Source: Candidatus Sumerlaeota bacterium (GTDB lineage Bacteria > Sumerlaeota > Sumerlaeia > Sumerlaeales > Sumerlaeaceae). Taken from it: a stretch of 64,000 nucleotides of DNA. A model generated the notes under the pieces. It made no database searches. It had not been told where the DNA came from and worked only from the letters and a program-made list of their open reading frames with translations. Location: positions 100,756 to 164,755 of the forward strand of contig JADFCV010000007.1 in assembly GCA_017161655.1 (NCBI GenBank). Direction: 5' to 3'. The translations under genes were made by a program, and so were the position numbers. Shown here piece by piece: positions 44,786-54,354 of the stretch. The stretch's first letter is position 1; every line of letters begins with the position of its first letter.

Positions 44786-45745
44786 ATGCGTGTCGCGACA
44801 AGAATATGGGGGCCAACACTTTTGGCGGCGGTTATCCTAGCGGCGCCAGTGTGTGATGCCCAGCCTTCCGCCGATCAAGGCACGACCGCAGGTCAAGCTG
44901 GAGCGGTTGGCCAGGAGGCGGCGAAAGTAGCCGAAAAACTTGTGGCGCCTCCTGGGGCCAAGGTGCAGTCCACTGAGGATGCCACGATTGGTCCTGGTGA
45001 AGTGGTGGTGCCGACGCCTGCTGTTAAGATCGAAGGCGACAAACTTGTTGTTGGCGATGAAGCCACAAGCGAAGTCGTTGATGTAAAAAGTGGAGCGGAG
45101 TTACTAAAAAAACTCAATATCGTAGCCCCGGCCAAAGTTCTGCCCAAAGGGGCACGGGAAGCGGACGAAACCACTCCCACGGAGCTTTTTAGACAAGAAG
45201 AAGTTCGCCGATTGCTGGGAGAGTCTCCTTCCGTCGTGTATCAGGTGGTGTACGACTCAAAACCTCTTCCCGATCCCATGATTATTCCCTGGGTCCGAAA
45301 CGCTGTGGTTCTCAAAGAGCGGTTTGATGAGGCAGTGTCACTATTGGCGCAGAATCGCATCCAACAAGGACGGGAGGCACTTCTTGCTATTATCACGGAA
45401 TTCCCCAACACGGAGTATGCGCGCCAAGCACAGGAATTGCTCAAGAAATTGCAAGAGGAGACTGCACAGCCCAAAGACCGGGTTGTCGTGCGCGCAACAC
45501 CCACTCCGGCACCCCTGCAAATTATGGTTGACCCGAATATCCGCATCGGTAGCATCCTCGTTGACGCTAAGAATCCAGAGGAAAACCGGGTGATGATCAA
45601 CGGGCGAGCCTACCGCGCAGGCGACGTCATCCGTGGCTTCAGTAATCATCGTGTCCTAAAGGTGATGGATGGAGCTGTCGTGATCGAAGTGGAAGCGATG
45701 GGCCAACGCAAGGAGTTCACTATTTCCATTAAGCGTTCGGAGTAA
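44786..45745 (+). CDS. PilP-position periplasmic protein of the pilus operon
   Basis: Exported protein (signal segment 'LLAAVILAAPVCDA') of 319 residues between pilO and pilQ. The middle part contains a TPR-like stretch ('LAQNRIQQGREALLAIITEF'). The last 70 residues ('IRIGSILVDAKNPEENRVMI' then 'YRAGDVIRGFSNHRVLKVMD') have the beta-rich homology-region fold expected of PilP/GspC, which contacts the secretin N-domains. It is much larger than classical PilP (about 170) and carries no lipobox at the predicted cleavage site, so I name it by position and C-terminal domain. Confidence 0.75.
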   Translation: MRVATRIWGPTLLAAVILAAPVCDAQPSADQGTTAGQAGAVGQEAAKVAEKLVAPPGAKVQSTEDATIGPGEVVVPTPAVKIEGDKLVVGDEATSEVVDVKSGAELLKKLNIVAPAKVLPKGAREADETTPTELFRQEEVRRLLGESPSVVYQVVYDSKPLPDPMIIPWVRNAVVLKERFDEAVSLLAQNRIQQGREALLAIITEFPNTEYARQAQELLKKLQEETAQPKDRVVVRATPTPAPLQIMVDPNIRIGSILVDAKNPEENRVMINGRAYRAGDVIRGFSNHRVLKVMDGAVVIEVEAMGQRKEFTISIKRSE

Positions 45746-45782
45746 AAGAATGATGAAGGCGAAGATTGGTGTGAGGGAAAAC

Positions 45783-47696
45783 ATGAAACAAAACGCGTGG
45801 GTCATGGTGTCGGTTTGCGCGGCTGCGGCCGCCTTCATGACGGTGGGCACTGCTTGGGCTCAGGGGCAAACAGGCAAAAGCTCGACCGTCGGGGGAATGA
45901 AAGATGATGTCGAGCTTGTCGCCCGGCCTTCAAGCGTGAGAGTTCAAGAATCCACTGCGACTCAGGTTGTTCCACCGGTCGAACCAGCCGCGGCCAAAAT
46001 CGAGCCGCTTGTGCCAGAAAAAAAAGCGAAACCTGCAGGTGATGATGCTTGGCCGTCTACCGAACAGGTAGAGTCATCCCCGTGGGCAAAAGCGGCCGAA
46101 GGTGGAGTTGCTTTTGTTCCCCCCACCATCCAAAAATCCTCCGATGAGCGAGCAAAAGAAGCTAACCGAGAGCTTCGTGGCATTCTGGGAGATGAGATTT
46201 TTGATCAGCTAGTGACAATCACCACGGGAGCAGATGAGGATTTAGCCCAGGTCATTCGGCTGTTAGCCGAGCGCGCCGGCATTAACTTCATCTACGCTGA
46301 GGGTGTCATCAAGGGGCGAGTGACACTCAATCTTCGTGATGTTCCTCTCGGCGTTGCATTGCAGAGTCTGTTAGCAGCGCACGATCTCGCCATCGTCCGT
46401 GAAGGAGCTAATGTATTTCGCATTGTTCGTCGTAAGGACATCCAGCAGACTGTTGTCGAAACCAAAACCATCTATGTTAAGGTCAATTGGGTTCCCGCCC
46501 AGACCATTGCAGATACGCTGAAAGATATCATGGGTGCCGGTACGGGAACCAAAGTCGGTGAGGTGAAGGCTCACAAAGAGTCCAATACGCTCATCATCAC
46601 CGATACCCCGCCAAACGTTGCTCTTATGCGTGACCTTGTGGCCCAACTCGATGTGCCGCAGAAACAGGTCATGATCGAAGCCCGAATGGTAGAGTTACTC
46701 ATCAACAACGGGCGTCAGCTCGGCTCAAAGACAGTGATGGAACGAGTTGACAAGAGTGGCAATAGCCAGGTTCTTGGGCAGCTGGGGAATAATGCCGAAC
46801 ACAAGGAGACAATCAGCCGGGTTGAAATTGGCGAAGATGGCAAACCGACCATCGTCACTGAAGAAGTCACTGTGCCAGCAAAACCCGTGGATACGCTCGT
46901 CAGCAACCTGCTCGTCGGTGGCGGTGCCCCAAGTCTCAGCTTTGGCACGGTTATCTCCATCCTTGGAAAAGACTTTGACGTTGCAGCAACGCTCGACGCT
47001 CTTGAGGCGCGCCGGATCGCAAACGTTCTGGCTAATCCACGGGTGATCACACTCGACAACGAAACAGCGCAGATCAACATCAAGCGCGACAATCCCTACA
47101 TCGAAGCTCAGCAAGGCGTGGGGCAACAGGCCGTCGCAGCGAGCGTGAAGTTCAAGGAGTCAGGTGTCGAACTCATGGTGACTCCTAATATCACGGACAA
47201 TGGTTACATCCGTATGAAACTCATGCCTCGTCAGGAGATCTTTGCGGGAGAGTTCAAGAATCCGACGACCGGCTCGAATATCCCAATTATCGACAAGCGC
47301 GAAGCTCTCACTAATGTGATCGTAAAAGACGAGGACACCGTGGTCATCGGTGGCTTGAGAGAAATCGACAGCTCGGATGCACGCTCGCAGGTCCCGTGGC
47401 TCGGGCAAGTGCCGATTATCGGATGGTTCTACAAAGGACAATCGCGTGGGTTCTTAAAGAACGATCTTATGCTCTTTGTCACTCCGCACATTATCAAAAC
47501 TCCCGTGCTTACGGCTGCCGAAAACTACAACTACACCAGGCTTGATGCCCACTGGGATCTGCCAGATTATTTCTTCGATGACTCTATTGAGTTGCGCGAG
47601 CGCCGCCACCGTGGAGAGATCAATGGAGATCCGCTCTCGTTTAAGCCTGAGCCGGTGCGCCTCCCCTCACAAAAAGCTCAGAGCCAAGAGCAGTAG
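45783..47696 (+). CDS. pilQ: Type IV pilus secretin PilQ
   Basis: Outer-membrane secretin through which the pilus passes. Signal peptide 'VSVCAAAAAFMTVGTAWAQ', a Pro/Ala/Lys-rich linker, an STN/N-domain ('ERAGINFIYAEGVIKGRVTL', 'VPLGVALQSLLAAHDLAIVR'), a secretin N1 domain ('HKESNTLIITDTPPNVALMR'), then the secretin pore ('VLANPRVITLDNETAQINI', 'KESGVELMVTPNITDNGYI', 'VIGGLREIDSSDARSQVPWL'). ATG 45783 has GAGGG five bases upstream and gives a normal signal peptide; the frame is open 11 codons further up. It is the last gene of the operon and is followed by a strong terminator. Confidence 0.96.
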   Translation: MKQNAWVMVSVCAAAAAFMTVGTAWAQGQTGKSSTVGGMKDDVELVARPSSVRVQESTATQVVPPVEPAAAKIEPLVPEKKAKPAGDDAWPSTEQVESSPWAKAAEGGVAFVPPTIQKSSDERAKEANRELRGILGDEIFDQLVTITTGADEDLAQVIRLLAERAGINFIYAEGVIKGRVTLNLRDVPLGVALQSLLAAHDLAIVREGANVFRIVRRKDIQQTVVETKTIYVKVNWVPAQTIADTLKDIMGAGTGTKVGEVKAHKESNTLIITDTPPNVALMRDLVAQLDVPQKQVMIEARMVELLINNGRQLGSKTVMERVDKSGNSQVLGQLGNNAEHKETISRVEIGEDGKPTIVTEEVTVPAKPVDTLVSNLLVGGGAPSLSFGTVISILGKDFDVAATLDALEARRIANVLANPRVITLDNETAQINIKRDNPYIEAQQGVGQQAVAASVKFKESGVELMVTPNITDNGYIRMKLMPRQEIFAGEFKNPTTGSNIPIIDKREALTNVIVKDEDTVVIGGLREIDSSDARSQVPWLGQVPIIGWFYKGQSRGFLKNDLMLFVTPHIIKTPVLTAAENYNYTRLDAHWDLPDYFFDDSIELRERRHRGEINGDPLSFKPEPVRLPSQKAQSQEQ

Positions 47697-47734
47697 GCGA
47701 CGAGTTAGAGCAATAATACCAAGTAAGAAAGAAT

Positions 47735-47770
47735 GGCGAGGACGGCTGTCACGTCCTCGCCAACTTTTTT
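47735..47770 (+). terminator. Strong rho-independent terminator after pilQ
   Basis: Perfect 10-bp stem GGCGAGGACG / CGTCCTCGCC (47735-47744 and 47752-47761) with a seven-base loop, followed by AACTTTTTTG. It ends the pilM-N-O-P-Q transcript 39 bases past the pilQ stop. Confidence 0.92.
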
Positions 47771-47955
47771 GTTCTAGTCCACCCACGATCAGCAGCTGGC
47801 TGAGCATGTCGATTCTATCGTCTTTGCCCCCGCTTGATGGCGTGACATGATCGGGCGATTCGGTTTTTGCGTGCTTCGCGTTTGCGGAGTAAAGTGCAAT
47901 TCGGACAGAAAGTCAGATTGGTTATGCTCTCAATTCGAGGCCGAGGGAATTGCTT

Positions 47956-49134
47956 GTGATTGCTCAAGAACCTACTCGCAAGATTCATCAATACTGGCTA
48001 GGTTTGGGGGGAGTTCTTGTCTTCTCTATGCTGGTGCGTGTGGGCCTCATTTTCTGGTTGGCCTACACCGCAGGAGTCTCCTGGCGCGATGTGCTTGCGG
48101 GGCACGATGGCGTTGAGTATCTCGCCATGGCGGAACATCTCGCAAAAGGCACGGTTGCAGAAATTCCTGTCGAAGCACGTCGTCACGATCTAGGCTGGCC
48201 TTTGCTCCTTGCCTTTTTTTCACGAATCATGCCTCTGACTTTTGCGAGCCTGACCCTCCAGCTTGTTCTGACCGCTGCTGTCGCAGGACTAACCTCACTT
48301 CTGGCCATGCACGTCTTCTCTATCTCCCCTACGCAGTCATTGCTCCCTGCGGCTGCAGTAGTTCTGGCCTATCCTGCCTCGATCTACTATTCCTGTTTTG
48401 CTCTCAGCGAGCCACTTTTCGTCACCCTCATCCTCAGTGCATTTCTTCTCGCGCATTTTCGCCGCTTTTTTCTCGCTGCACTTCTAGCGGGGCTGTGTGC
48501 CACCGTTCGTTCCCCTGCCGTTCTCCTTCTTCCGCCTTTGGCCTGGAGCTGCTGGAAGACGAGTGTAGAGTTGCCTCTCAGGACAAGGCTCACCCTCTGC
48601 GCTGGAGTTGTGGGCTTTGCTCTTGTGCCTGTCTTTACTGTTTGGGCCGTCAGTCATTTCGTTTGGGGGACGTATTCTGCCTCACTTCACAGCCCACGTT
48701 TCTCGTGGCCTTTCGCTGGTTTTCAGGGCCTGTCCCAGCGCGGTAGCGCTCGTGCTCTGTATGTCGGCCTCTGCGTTGTCATTGTGTGTTTTGGTGTGCT
48801 CAAGCTTGCTCTGCTTTCCCGCAAACGCCCCAGTCTTTCGGTCCAAGCTCTAGCTTTCTTCGCGGTTTTATTTCTGGTGTTCCATCTTTGCTTGGAGAGT
48901 CTCGTTTATTACGGTCAGCGTATCTACCTCGCGGATTATGTGGACCGCTATTTTCTCCCCTTGTGGCCTCTTGTGGTGCTTGCCACCCACCGGTGGTGGC
49001 GCACGTGGGTGGTTGCTCTAAGCTTTGTTGCTGCTTTGGCTCTGTCGGTCTATTGGGGGAAGAATTACTTTGCCCAGGTGAAAGCCCATGGTGCCCCAAT
49101 GCTAGAGCATTTGCAGGATGTCCGTCCCCAGTAA
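47956..49134 (+). CDS. GT-C-fold integral membrane glycosyltransferase, unknown substrate
   Basis: Multi-pass membrane protein of 392 residues with about ten helices. After helix 1 there is an acidic loop ('DGVEYLAMAEHLAKG') in the position of the catalytic DxD/ExD loop of GT-C mannosyltransferase-like enzymes, and 'RRHDLGWPLLLAFF' resembles the following re-entrant segment. GTG 47956 was chosen because GAGGG is eight bases upstream; a TTG two codons earlier is too close. It stands alone after the pilus terminator. Assignment to GT-C is by topology and loop pattern, not by a specific family motif. Confidence 0.75.
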   Translation: MIAQEPTRKIHQYWLGLGGVLVFSMLVRVGLIFWLAYTAGVSWRDVLAGHDGVEYLAMAEHLAKGTVAEIPVEARRHDLGWPLLLAFFSRIMPLTFASLTLQLVLTAAVAGLTSLLAMHVFSISPTQSLLPAAAVVLAYPASIYYSCFALSEPLFVTLILSAFLLAHFRRFFLAALLAGLCATVRSPAVLLLPPLAWSCWKTSVELPLRTRLTLCAGVVGFALVPVFTVWAVSHFVWGTYSASLHSPRFSWPFAGFQGLSQRGSARALYVGLCVVIVCFGVLKLALLSRKRPSLSVQALAFFAVLFLVFHLCLESLVYYGQRIYLADYVDRYFLPLWPLVVLATHRWWRTWVVALSFVAALALSVYWGKNYFAQVKAHGAPMLEHLQDVRPQ

Positions 49135-49261
49135 GTTCTTAGTGCCCGCAAGAGATTACAGCGAGTCTGTCTCAAGGATGGCTGTTCACGACGGCGGCCG
49201 CAAATGCCTCCCCCCCAGGATACCCTGAAGCTAGCATGCTTGCCAGATCCTCACAGGGTCG

Positions 49262-50167
49262 CTAGAGTTTCTTTCGGTAAACCCAGAAGCATCGGTCGAG
49301 CCATGCATCGCAAAAACGCGCGTAAAAACAAATCGGACCGACCCACGGGATAATCGCTTGCTTCCACCCCTGACGCGCTAGCTCGCGCAAGCACAGCCGC
49401 AAAAGAATAGCCCCTATGCCTCGCCCGCGGCATTCGGGTGTTGTTCCCATAGGGCCAAACCAGTTGATGGCGCGGTTATTCCCTTGATAGGCCGCGAAAG
49501 CCACGACTCGATCCTCTTTGCGGGCCACGAACAGAGCTGGCGGCTCGTTATCCAAAGCTCGTCTCACTTCATCGCACCAGGCTGGCCAGTTTGCCAGCAA
49601 GAGGTCGGCAACCTTTGGCCACTCGTCTCGGCTTGCCCGTCCTATCTCAAAGCCTTCGGAACTTAATTGCTCCGCTTGCTTATCCAGGTCTTCCCATTGG
49701 TCTGGCGCGATGTTGCACAGCATATTGTGATTCTCGTGCACCATTTGGAACCCGTGATGCAGCAGGAAACAGACCCCACTCGTATACCGGAAGTCGAGGC
49801 CAGGCATGAAGTAATTCTGCGGCACGTCCATCACGCTCAGCTCAGCGAGCCCCAGAGCGCGTAATCGATTCTCAAGCTCAGCGAGCAATAGGGAGCCAAT
49901 GCCCTTGCGCTGGTGACGTGGATCAACGGCCATGAGCCGAATATAGCCGCGCGAGCGGTCTTCCGTGTTTACTCCTACTGCACCCTGCACAAATCCAACA
50001 ACACAACCCTCCAGCTCACACACGAGGCCCAGGTGTGGAAACGCGTCGGGTGCTCGGACGGTTTTTTCTGCAACAACCTCTTCGCAGATGGGATCAAGAA
50101 CCAGCGCTCGCCGCGCTATTTCGGTGATCGCGGCAAGGTCCTTTTCTTCTAGTTCGCGCACTTTCAT
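49262..50167 (-). CDS. Double-domain GNAT acetyltransferase
   Basis: Protein of 301 residues made of two GNAT folds. The first (1-150) has the acetyl-CoA motif A 'MAVDPRHQRKGIGSLLLAEL'; the second (about 170-300) has 'MGTTPECRGRGIGAILLRLC'. Both keep the R/Q-x-x-G-x-G/A loop, so both could bind acetyl-CoA. Such tandem GNATs include mycothiol synthase-like and antibiotic acetyltransferase-like enzymes; the acceptor here is unknown. It is last in a minus-strand run of polysaccharide genes. Confidence 0.88.
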   Translation of the reverse strand: MKVRELEEKDLAAITEIARRALVLDPICEEVVAEKTVRAPDAFPHLGLVCELEGCVVGFVQGAVGVNTEDRSRGYIRLMAVDPRHQRKGIGSLLLAELENRLRALGLAELSVMDVPQNYFMPGLDFRYTSGVCFLLHHGFQMVHENHNMLCNIAPDQWEDLDKQAEQLSSEGFEIGRASRDEWPKVADLLLANWPAWCDEVRRALDNEPPALFVARKEDRVVAFAAYQGNNRAINWFGPMGTTPECRGRGIGAILLRLCLRELARQGWKQAIIPWVGPICFYARFCDAWLDRCFWVYRKKL

Positions 50168-50207
50168 CGCGTGGAGCCTCTCTCAGTTCCGATTCCGTTC
50201 ACGGTCT

Positions 50208-53054
50208 TTAGGGAGCCGTGGTTGTTCGTGACTCCGTGGCGGAGACCACCTCATCAAGAATGCGCCGGCGCTCCGTAACGGATGTTCCCGTCTGTTCCGT
50301 CGCGGCGGTCGTTGCAGAGCCACTTTGTGGAGCCTGCGAGCTAGAGCTTTTTCCCTCTTCGGTTTTCAGCAATGCCTGTTCGACATCGCCGAGCGCCTCA
50401 AGAGTTGGTGTGGTTTTGTTCCCGCCCTTGCCGAGTGTGGCCTGGGGATCAAGTCCGATGCTCCGAACCTTCTCAGTGTATTCCGCCACCTTCTGTGCAT
50501 CCCCCCGGTCACGGTAAGCTTGGAGCAAATGCGTCAGCGCATATTTATTCTTCGGATCAAGGATTTCCATGCGTCGCAACTCAGCAATATAGTTCCGCAG
50601 ATCTTTTGCCTCGTAGTAAGCTTCCGCTAGCACCTGGCGGAGGGCCAGGTCTGTGGGGGCACCGTGGACAGCATTTGTTAAGAAATCGATCTTCTCTTTC
50701 TGTTTCCCCTGCTTGTCGTACAGCGCAAGGAGCTGTGCCAGGTATTCGACCTTTGACGGATCCTGCTGATAGAGTTTTGCCAATAGCTCTTCAGCCTCGT
50801 CGAGTTTGTTGGTTAGCAAAGCCAGAGCAACAAGCTCGCGATAAGCACGGTCATAGTATTTCTTCCGCTCGACGCGGTACTCTTCGAGCTTTGGCTCGTA
50901 CTCGATGATGTTGCGATAATAAGTTTTCAGCTCTTCATAAATCTCTGTGGCGCGGGTCCCGTTTGGGTCGCGCTTCTTGATTTCCTCAGCGAGATCCTTG
51001 GGCGTTGTGGCATCTCTCGCGGATTCATAAAGTTCTGCGAGCTGTTTGCCAATCATCCCAGCTATCCATTGCACATTCGGCTTAAGCTCCTGTCGGGCAG
51101 CCTCCTTGATTTGAGCGTATGCCCTCTCAAGCATCTCAAGCTTGCGTACGCCCTCTAACTCGGCAGCTTTCACCGAGTACATAATTCCGAGATTCAGGTG
51201 AATCTCGGAGTAGTGGGGAAACACTCGGTCGAGGGCCTCGTAGATCTTGATGGCCCCATCAATATCACCAAGCTGGTTCAGCACGTGCCCGAGCTTGTAG
51301 TAAGAACTCGCAAAGGTGGGATTGTAGGAAATCGCTTTCAGGAAGTGTTCTTTCGCGCGCTGCAGGTACAGCGATTTGTCCTCCTCGCGATAATCAGCGA
51401 GTTCCATGTAGGTCAGAGCCAGCCCGTGTTCCATAGCTCCTTGGAAATGGTTAATGCCTTGAGGCACGCTTCGGACGAAAAACAGGACAGCAATCACATA
51501 GGCTGCAGGCTTGGCCCAGGTTGGCATCCTGAAACGAGCTGCTGAGCTTTCGGACGAAACCTCCATGTTGTGCATCCCCATGCTCAGGCCGAAGAGCGAC
51601 CAATAAATCATGCCGCAGACGGCCCAGCGATTATTAGGGCTAAAGAAGTTTTGTAGGGCGATTCCGCTCAATCCAGCCACCACAGCAACCTGGTAGTAAC
51701 ACACGAGTTCGTTGTTTGAAGTGCGTGTCTGCCGAATCCCATCGTACAACACACGGCCGTAAAAGCCCAAGAACAGCAGAAGCCCGACAGCCCCAAACTC
51801 GAGGAGGTAGTCGAGGTAGTAGTTGTGTCCGAAGGTTGTGACGTTATTAATTTGATTGTCGAAAAAGTCGGCCCGCCGAAACACCGGAAAGTAGAACCTA
51901 TAGCCTCCCGGCCCTGTTCCAAAAAGAATGGAGAGAATATCGAGATGTGATTTTGTTGGGTCATCGCGGTAGAGCCAGGGCCAGAATCCCCCGGACCACA
52001 GGATTTTTCGGCCATCGAAAGCAGCCGTTTTGAAATCCCACGTCTGCGAAAGCTTCGGCACCATCAGAATAAACACGGTCAGAAATAGCACAGCCGATCC
52101 CACAAGGAAAGTCGCAATGAGTCGGGAGGAGATGTTCACCTTCCGGAAGTGCCTGAAGATGAGCAGAAAATACAGTGGGTAGGTGATGAAAATTACCGAC
52201 ATGAAGGAGTCATTGGAGTTTGTGAAAACCAGGCAGACGTTCATGAGCAGGAACGTCATAGCAGCCATTGCCCGAAGCGCCAGACGCCGTTCGATAAAGA
52301 ACATCGACAAGGGGATGGGCAGGGTCATCACCAGATAGGCAGCAAAGAAATCCGAGTTGAGAATCGTCGAATACATCTCCTTCGACGACGCGAGTGTGAG
52401 CACAAGATTCTTTGCCTGTGGGCTCCAGAATTTTGAGCCCTTCATGGCCGCGTAGATAGCATCCGTAAAGCCACGACCAGCAAAAAGAAACAATCCAATG
52501 AGTACGGCCGCGAAAGCTGTCCACACGTAAAAGAGCATCGTCTTACGCAGCTTGGCCTCACTGTCCATGTACCATGCGAAAACCAGTGTGAACGTCATGC
52601 AGGACAGTTGGAACCAAACCACACGCTCTGAGGTCATGCGCATGGGGGTCCCAATCCATTGACTTATGGCATCGAAAAATCCAGTCGCTCCACGCGGCAA
52701 AGGATTGATGACCCACGAAATGAACATTTCCAGAATAAGCAAGCCGAGCAGAAATGTGGACGCATGCGCTGGCCACCGAAATTGGCGCAGATCCTTCCCG
52801 TAAACCGCAGCCGCAAACAGAAAGGGAGGTAGCGACATCAAAAACATGTTTTTTATTTCGTCGAGCTGATGCGTGTAAGGCGTGAAGAGAAAGAAGATCA
52901 GCGACATCACCACATAGGTGGCGAAGAGCAGCATCCATTCAAAAGTGAAGTAATCTTCTTTCGGAAGCGGAGCAATCAGCTCCCGGATATGGGGATCGAC
53001 CGGCCGCCGATGTGCCCGCGGCTTGTTCTGATGCTGGTGGCTAGCTTTGGTCAT
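50208..53054 (-). CDS. O-antigen ligase/polymerase-like membrane protein with C-terminal TPRs
   Basis: Large protein of 948 residues. The N-terminal half (about 40-500) has about a dozen helices with a Wzy_C/O-antigen ligase pattern: 'LTLASSKEMYSTILNSDFFA', the large periplasmic loop, then 'NNVTTFGHNYYLDYLLEFGA', where the H-N-x-x-L-x-x-x-x-E/F-G signature is usual. The C-terminal half is soluble TPR repeats ('SSYYKLGHVLNQLGDIDGAI', 'EIHLNLGIMYSVKAAELE', 'LALLTNKLDEAEELLAKLY'). It probably polymerises or ligates a surface glycan, or glycosylates pilins as PglL-type ligases do. The start overlaps the upstream DUF4911-like stop (ATGA). Confidence 0.87.
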   Translation of the reverse strand: MTKASHQHQNKPRAHRRPVDPHIRELIAPLPKEDYFTFEWMLLFATYVVMSLIFFLFTPYTHQLDEIKNMFLMSLPPFLFAAAVYGKDLRQFRWPAHASTFLLGLLILEMFISWVINPLPRGATGFFDAISQWIGTPMRMTSERVVWFQLSCMTFTLVFAWYMDSEAKLRKTMLFYVWTAFAAVLIGLFLFAGRGFTDAIYAAMKGSKFWSPQAKNLVLTLASSKEMYSTILNSDFFAAYLVMTLPIPLSMFFIERRLALRAMAAMTFLLMNVCLVFTNSNDSFMSVIFITYPLYFLLIFRHFRKVNISSRLIATFLVGSAVLFLTVFILMVPKLSQTWDFKTAAFDGRKILWSGGFWPWLYRDDPTKSHLDILSILFGTGPGGYRFYFPVFRRADFFDNQINNVTTFGHNYYLDYLLEFGAVGLLLFLGFYGRVLYDGIRQTRTSNNELVCYYQVAVVAGLSGIALQNFFSPNNRWAVCGMIYWSLFGLSMGMHNMEVSSESSAARFRMPTWAKPAAYVIAVLFFVRSVPQGINHFQGAMEHGLALTYMELADYREEDKSLYLQRAKEHFLKAISYNPTFASSYYKLGHVLNQLGDIDGAIKIYEALDRVFPHYSEIHLNLGIMYSVKAAELEGVRKLEMLERAYAQIKEAARQELKPNVQWIAGMIGKQLAELYESARDATTPKDLAEEIKKRDPNGTRATEIYEELKTYYRNIIEYEPKLEEYRVERKKYYDRAYRELVALALLTNKLDEAEELLAKLYQQDPSKVEYLAQLLALYDKQGKQKEKIDFLTNAVHGAPTDLALRQVLAEAYYEAKDLRNYIAELRRMEILDPKNKYALTHLLQAYRDRGDAQKVAEYTEKVRSIGLDPQATLGKGGNKTTPTLEALGDVEQALLKTEEGKSSSSQAPQSGSATTAATEQTGTSVTERRRILDEVVSATESRTTTAP

Positions 53055-53365
53055 GGATTTGTCTCTTTACCGTCTGGGGTAGCGTCATTCTGGTTGAGCA
53101 AAAAATCATCCGGCTCGTGAGGACGCGGTGCTCCCACGCTCAAGGGAATCTCCTCGCTGAGCCGCGCAAGAAACTCTTCGAAGTCAGTCTGCAAACATGT
53201 TGGCACCCAAAACTGCACGATACCCACCTTCTCGTCCTTTGTTCTGACGACCGCAAGCCCTTCGTATGCCTCGGTGATACTGCACACATAGTGAATATCC
53301 GCAGGGGCCACACGCGCCTCGTAAACGAGTTCCGCCTCCTCCGGGTAGTCATTCCACCGTTGCAT
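53051..53365 (-). CDS. DUF4911-like small protein
   Basis: Protein of 104 residues resembling the DUF4911 family ('VAPADIHYVCSITEAYEGLA', 'VVRTKDEKVGIVQFWVP'). The family is described as small proteins of unknown function, often beside metabolic or envelope genes. It sits between a GT2 gene (nine bases upstream) and the Wzy-like gene (four-base overlap), so it is translated with them. No catalytic residues can be named. Confidence 0.75.
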   Translation of the reverse strand: MQRWNDYPEEAELVYEARVAPADIHYVCSITEAYEGLAVVRTKDEKVGIVQFWVPTCLQTDFEEFLARLSEEIPLSVGAPRPHEPDDFLLNQNDATPDGKETNP

Positions 53366-53374
53366 CGCGCCTCC

Positions 53375-54268
53375 TTATCGCCATCGTGCAAGGGCATCCG
53401 CAAGGAATCCGAGCATGATCATCTGGATGCCGCCAAGCACGAGAATAGAGATGGTGCCGTCCAGGATATTGCCATGCGAATCCCGAACAAAAATCGCGAC
53501 GAAGGCCGCCACAGCAAACATCACGAGAGCTAACGGCACAAACACGCGCATGGGATTGAAAAAAATGATACTTCGAACGATGGTCACGAGAAGGTTTTTC
53601 GTGTCGCGAATCGGTCGTATCTTCGATTTCCCGGTCCGCGGGTGATAATCAATGGGCAGATAGGTGACTCGCAAATCGTTACAAAGAAACGCGAGCGTGA
53701 TCGTCGTCGAAAAACTGAAACCATTCGGACACAACCTGAGGAACGGCAGAACATCCGCGCGCCGGAACGCGCGAAGTCCCGAATTCAAATCCGGAATCGG
53801 CCGCTGAGCGAGGTACACGGCCACCTTGGTGAGCAACCATTTCGCCGGACGACGCGCAAGGGGGATATGCACATCCTTGCCCGTGCGCGCGCCCACACTC
53901 ATGTCGCAGCGCTCGAGCAGTTTGATGAGTTCTGGCATCGCCGACGCCGGGTAGGTCCCATCCGCATCTGTGGTAAGAATAATCTCGTGCGATGCCGCCC
54001 GGATCCCCGCTTTCAGCGCTGCCCCGTAGCCAAGGTTTTCCTCGTGGCGCAGCACCCTAGCACCTGCCGACTCCGCCAGCTTTGCCGTGTCGTCCGTTGA
54101 ACCGTCGTCCACCACCAGAATCTCTACGGCATCAGGTCCACGCTGGCTTGTCGTGAGAGCCGATTTTGCCTCTTGCACCACACGCACGATAGCTTGCGCC
54201 TCGTTGTGCGCTGGAATCACAACCGAAACCGGTGCGCTCTCCAATGAATCCGCTGATCTCATGAGCAA
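53375..54268 (-). CDS. Family 2 glycosyltransferase (dolichyl-phosphate mannose synthase-like)
   Basis: Cytoplasmic GT-A domain: 'VSVVIPAHNEAQAIVRVV', 'EILVVDDGSTDDTAKLAE', 'GYGAALKAGIRAA' and the metal-binding 'TTDADGTYP'. Two C-terminal transmembrane helices ('VPLALVMFAVAAFVAIFV' and 'ISILVLGGIQMIMLGFLADA') anchor it to the membrane, as in GtrB/ArnC-like enzymes that load sugar onto undecaprenyl phosphate. It is a plausible partner of the GT-C enzymes in this window. An ATG two codons downstream (54262) is an alternative start. Confidence 0.92.
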   Translation of the reverse strand: MLMRSADSLESAPVSVVIPAHNEAQAIVRVVQEAKSALTTSQRGPDAVEILVVDDGSTDDTAKLAESAGARVLRHEENLGYGAALKAGIRAASHEIILTTDADGTYPASAMPELIKLLERCDMSVGARTGKDVHIPLARRPAKWLLTKVAVYLAQRPIPDLNSGLRAFRRADVLPFLRLCPNGFSFSTTITLAFLCNDLRVTYLPIDYHPRTGKSKIRPIRDTKNLLVTIVRSIIFFNPMRVFVPLALVMFAVAAFVAIFVRDSHGNILDGTISILVLGGIQMIMLGFLADALARWR

Positions 54269-54354
54269 TCCCCACGTTGGAAGGCGTGACTAAGCCTGTC
54301 AACTGTGCTGCGCAAGGATATGAAAAAAGATTTCGTCAGGTGCTAAGCTGAATG